DNA from: Haloferax litoreum
GTDB lineage: Archaea; Halobacteriota; Halobacteria; Halobacteriales; Haloferacaceae
Direction: 5' to 3'
Length of the DNA stretch: 64,000 nucleotides
Assembly: GCF_009674605.1 (NCBI RefSeq)
Contig: NZ_WKJO01000001.1
Span: forward strand, 558,001-622,000
In this document: positions 61,751 through 64,000 of the stretch, piece by piece
Layout: each line of letters starts with the position of its first letter
Position numbering within the stretch: position 1 is the first letter of the stretch
Made by a program: the position numbers and the translations under genes
Notes under the pieces: model-generated
What the model was told of the DNA's origin: nothing
Database searches by the model: none
Seen by the model: only the letters and a program-made list of their open reading frames with translations

Positions 61751-62161
61751 TTATTCGATGTCGATGCTCTGCGAATCGTCCGCGTCCGGTTCCGCCTTCG
61801 GCAACGTGATGGTGAGCACGCCGTTGCGGTACGTGGCAGACACCGCTTCACGCTCGATTTCGGCAGGGAGCGTGACCGACCGAGACACCGAGCGGTGACT
61901 GCGCTCTCGTCGGACGTAGTTCTCTTCTTCTGCTTCGGCGGACGTCTCGTGTTCGGCGGCGATGGAGAGTTGTCGGCCGCGGACACTCACGTCGAGGTCG
62001 TCTTTCTCGAATCCGGGCAGGTCGGCGACGACTTCGATGACGTCGTCGGACTCGACGACGTCGAGTGAGATGTCTTGGAATCGCGCGAGGCCAGAGTCCT
62101 CGAAGGACCGGCCCATTCGGTCGAACAGGTCTTCAATCTCGTCGAATGGATTTCGTTGCAT
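61751..62161 (-). CDS. hsp20: Hsp20/alpha-crystallin small heat-shock protein
   Basis: A 136-residue chaperone. MQRNPFDEIEDLFDRMGRSF begins it, DLPGFEKDDLDVSVRGRQLSIAAEHET is the core, and SATYRNGVLTITLPK the conserved late motif, with tail QSIDIE. The start parallels that of the neighbouring hsp20 (NPFxxIExLF). The pair arose by tandem duplication but has diverged well beyond the core. Confidence 0.9.
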   Translation of the reverse strand: MQRNPFDEIEDLFDRMGRSFEDSGLARFQDISLDVVESDDVIEVVADLPGFEKDDLDVSVRGRQLSIAAEHETSAEAEEENYVRRERSHRSVSRSVTLPAEIEREAVSATYRNGVLTITLPKAEPDADDSQSIDIE

Positions 62162-62245
62162 ACGTCTCACAGTTCGTCAGCGACGGCAATGAAAGATGTG
62201 CCCGTCCTCACACGTTGGGAGTGAGGGCGCGTTCGGTATCGACCG

Positions 62246-63052
62246 TCAGTACAGGACGTGCCGTGTGTCGTACGACCCGAGGACGCGGACCCACCCGTTT
62301 CGGGCGATACCTTCCACGTCGTCGAGTGCCCCTTGCATCCGTTCTTCGTAGAGTCCCGCGTCGGCGTCGATGTGGAAGAGGTAGTCACCGAGACGGTTCC
62401 CACTCGGACGCGACTCGATGCGCGAGAGGTTGATGTCACGTTCGGCGAACGCTTCGAGCAGTTCGAGGAGGAGACCGGGGTAGTTCGCGTTCGGATAGAC
62501 GACGAGTGACGTTTTTCCGCCGGCGTCCGAGCGTGCGGACTCGGGGGCGACGACGAGGAAGCGCGTGGCGTTCGAGGAACGGTCTTGGATGTCCTCGGCG
62601 ATTATCTCTAAATCGTCACCCGCATTGTCCGGGTGCCCGATACCCGCCACAGACGGGTCGGCGCGGGCGCGTTCGACGCCGCGAGCGGTACTGGCAACCG
62701 CTTCGAGCGTCACGTCGGGGTAGTTTTCGTCGAGGTACGTTCGACACTGGGCGAGTGCCTGCGAGTGACTGGCCACGATGTCGAAGTCGTCGCTCTGGGC
62801 CAAGAGCGCGTGTCGAATCGGCGTGACAATCTCTTGGACGACGCTGACGTTCGAGTTGGCGACGGCGTCGAGACTCTCCGTGACGCTCCCTTCGATACTG
62901 TTCTCGATGGGGACGACGCCACGTTCGAACGACCCGTCGGCGACGGCATCGACGATAGAGGTGACCGATTCTCGGAAGGCGACGTCGTCCGCGACGGCGC
63001 GGGCGGCGCGATGAGAGTAGGTGCCCGCCGGGCCGAGGGTGACTGCCTGCAT
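62246..63052 (-). CDS. pheA: prephenate dehydratase
   Basis: A 267-residue stand-alone dehydratase that makes phenylpyruvate from prephenate for phenylalanine. MQAVTLGPAGTYSHRAARAV begins it, GVVPIENSIEGSVTESLDAV is the conserved central motif, NATRFLVVAPES contains the catalytic Thr-Arg, and a C-terminal ACT domain (KTSLVVYPNANYPGLLLELLEAFAERDINLSRIESRP) gives feedback control. No chorismate mutase domain is fused. The start at 63052 is preferred over 63079. Confidence 0.93.
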   Translation of the reverse strand: MQAVTLGPAGTYSHRAARAVADDVAFRESVTSIVDAVADGSFERGVVPIENSIEGSVTESLDAVANSNVSVVQEIVTPIRHALLAQSDDFDIVASHSQALAQCRTYLDENYPDVTLEAVASTARGVERARADPSVAGIGHPDNAGDDLEIIAEDIQDRSSNATRFLVVAPESARSDAGGKTSLVVYPNANYPGLLLELLEAFAERDINLSRIESRPSGNRLGDYLFHIDADAGLYEERMQGALDDVEGIARNGWVRVLGSYDTRHVLY

Positions 63053-63134
63053 GACGCTCCCTTCACGCAGGGACGACAAAAGGGCGTCGGGGGTGGCAGA
63101 TTCGACCGATGGGCCACAGAGAAGCAGATGCGAC

Positions 63135-63794
63135 CTACCGGTCGGCGCAGAACTCGACGAAGTTTCGGAGGATAGTCAGTCCGGTCTCACCGGACTTCTC
63201 GGGGTGGAACTGGGTCCCGAAGACCGTTCCCTCCTCGTTGGCGACGACGGCCGGGAACTCCACGCCGTAGTCGGTAGTTGCGACGATAGCATCCTCGTCG
63301 TCCGGGTCGGCGTAGTAGGAGTGGACGAAGTAGGCGTACTCGCCGTCGACACCCTCGACGAGTGGGTGGTCACGCTGGACGTTCAGTTCGTTCCACCCCA
63401 TGTGCGGCACCTTCTGGCCCTCGTCGAAGCGGACGTTTCGTCCGGGGATGAAGTCGAGGCCCTCGACTTCGCCCTCGCCCGCGTGGTCTGCTTCTTCGGA
63501 CGAAGTGAGCAACATCTGCATCCCGAGACAGATACCGAATATCGGCGTCCCTGCGTCGGCGGCCTCTGCGAGCGGTTCGCGGAACGGCCCCGCGTTCTCC
63601 ATCCCTTCGGAGAAGGCACCGACACCGGGGAGGACGATTCCGTCTGCGTCTTCGAAGTCGGCCGGGTCGTCAGAGATGACGACGTTCGCACCCGCGCGTT
63701 CGAGGCCGCGCATGGCGCTCCGGAGGTTGCCGAGACCGTAGTCGACCATCACCACGTCGGCGAGCGTCTCCTCAGACGCCTGTGTCGTGCTCAT
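63135..63794 (-). CDS. hisH: imidazole glycerol phosphate synthase subunit HisH
   Basis: A 219-residue glutaminase subunit. VVMVDYGLGNLRSAMRGLERAGANV starts the fold at about residue 14, the nucleophile lies in PIFGICLGMQMLL near residue 88, and FGTQFHPEKSGETGLTIL holds the catalytic His-Glu. Ammonia is passed to HisF for imidazole glycerol phosphate in histidine synthesis. hisF is not in the window, as usual for scattered archaeal his genes. It is 82 bp upstream of pheA on the same strand. Confidence 0.94.
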   Translation of the reverse strand: MSTTQASEETLADVVMVDYGLGNLRSAMRGLERAGANVVISDDPADFEDADGIVLPGVGAFSEGMENAGPFREPLAEAADAGTPIFGICLGMQMLLTSSEEADHAGEGEVEGLDFIPGRNVRFDEGQKVPHMGWNELNVQRDHPLVEGVDGEYAYFVHSYYADPDDEDAIVATTDYGVEFPAVVANEEGTVFGTQFHPEKSGETGLTILRNFVEFCADR

Positions 63795-63979
63795 ACTCTC
63801 TCTTCGAAGAGGGTGGGCAAGTGAGTTTCCGTCTCGGCGACCGTCGCGAAATTGGAGAATCGACAGACAGTTCTATGTTTTCTTCGGGAGACCGCAATAG
63901 AATATTGGATTTACGGATGGATACGTAGAAAAAATAGGAAGACTTAACCTCAATCTGTCTGAGTTTCAGACTGGAATAC
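63795..63979. other. AT-rich intergenic region at window end
   Basis: About 185 bases, clearly more AT-rich than the genes before it. Contains the hisH promoter on one side and AT-rich elements such as AATAGAATATTGG and AGACTTAACC on the other. No full gene is seen. Confidence 0.4.
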
Positions 63980-64000
63980 ATGTCCTCTCGACGGAATTTC
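63980..64000 (+). CDS. possible start of a Tat-secreted protein, cut by window end
   Basis: ATG followed by six sense codons reads MSSRRNF, a twin-arginine start, and runs off the window. A TTAACC element lies about 30 bases upstream. Too short to identify. Confidence 0.25.

Overview
The window looks like the main chromosome of a haloarchaeon, most probably Haloferax or a close relative. GC is high, proteins are strongly acidic, promoters are archaeal TATA boxes often placed for leaderless mRNAs, and the genes include an archaeal histone, thermosome, RPA, an L10e-type ribosomal protein, NucS, an archaeal CCA enzyme and the haloarchaeal glucose-6-phosphate dehydrogenase Azf. There is no rRNA, CRISPR array or recognisable insertion sequence. 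Gene content and order match what I remember of one Haloferax volcanii chromosome segment, but that is memory and not a search.

Layout. 1-1463: AT-richer, poorly conserved stretch with a truncated membrane protein, ending at the 3' side of a tRNA gene. 1464-3441: three tRNA genes (one tRNA-Asn has a 31-nt intron) and the CCA-adding enzyme. 3420-6466: chromatin and ssDNA block (histone deacetylase, double histone, RPA). 6704-16421: coenzyme genes mptD and arfB, Azf, an ABC exporter, small proteins, tRNA-Arg and tRNA-Val. 16483-20480: two identical tRNA-Phe genes bracketing a secreted Lys/Glu-rich protein, a universal stress protein, twin cold-shock proteins and a DUF2270 membrane protein. 20586-23446: regulator and zinc-ribbon modules. 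23554-29865: MFS transporter, two FMN-type proteins, NucS, amidotransferase, L10e, RimK-like ligase, Hsp20. 30121-36544: central carbon block with both GAPDH types and phosphoglycerate kinase. 36746-47153: mixed metabolism through citrate synthase. 47581-52390: threonine deaminase, cytochrome bd oxidase, RidA, tRNA-Ser. 52703-64000: thermosome, alanine dehydrogenase, LeuRS, two Hsp20 genes, PheA and HisH.

The most unusual signal lies behind four of the tRNA genes (Arg, Val, Phe, Phe). Each is followed within about 20-220 bp by partial copies of its own 3' end, direct and sometimes inverted, separated by hairpins that share an 11-nt loop of form GA-RC-NNN-GY-GA. The closing stems have unrelated but self-complementary sequences, and loop positions 3 and 9 covary. 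This reads as a family of miniature hairpin elements that repeatedly used tRNA 3' ends.

Other points of interest are the intron-containing and intronless tRNA-Asn twins, the overlapping histone-deacetylase operon, a duplicated regulator and zinc-ribbon module with an identical promoter at identical spacing, a 44-codon zinc-ribbon gene at 56734-56868, and a strong TATA box at 47409 with no gene assigned to it.
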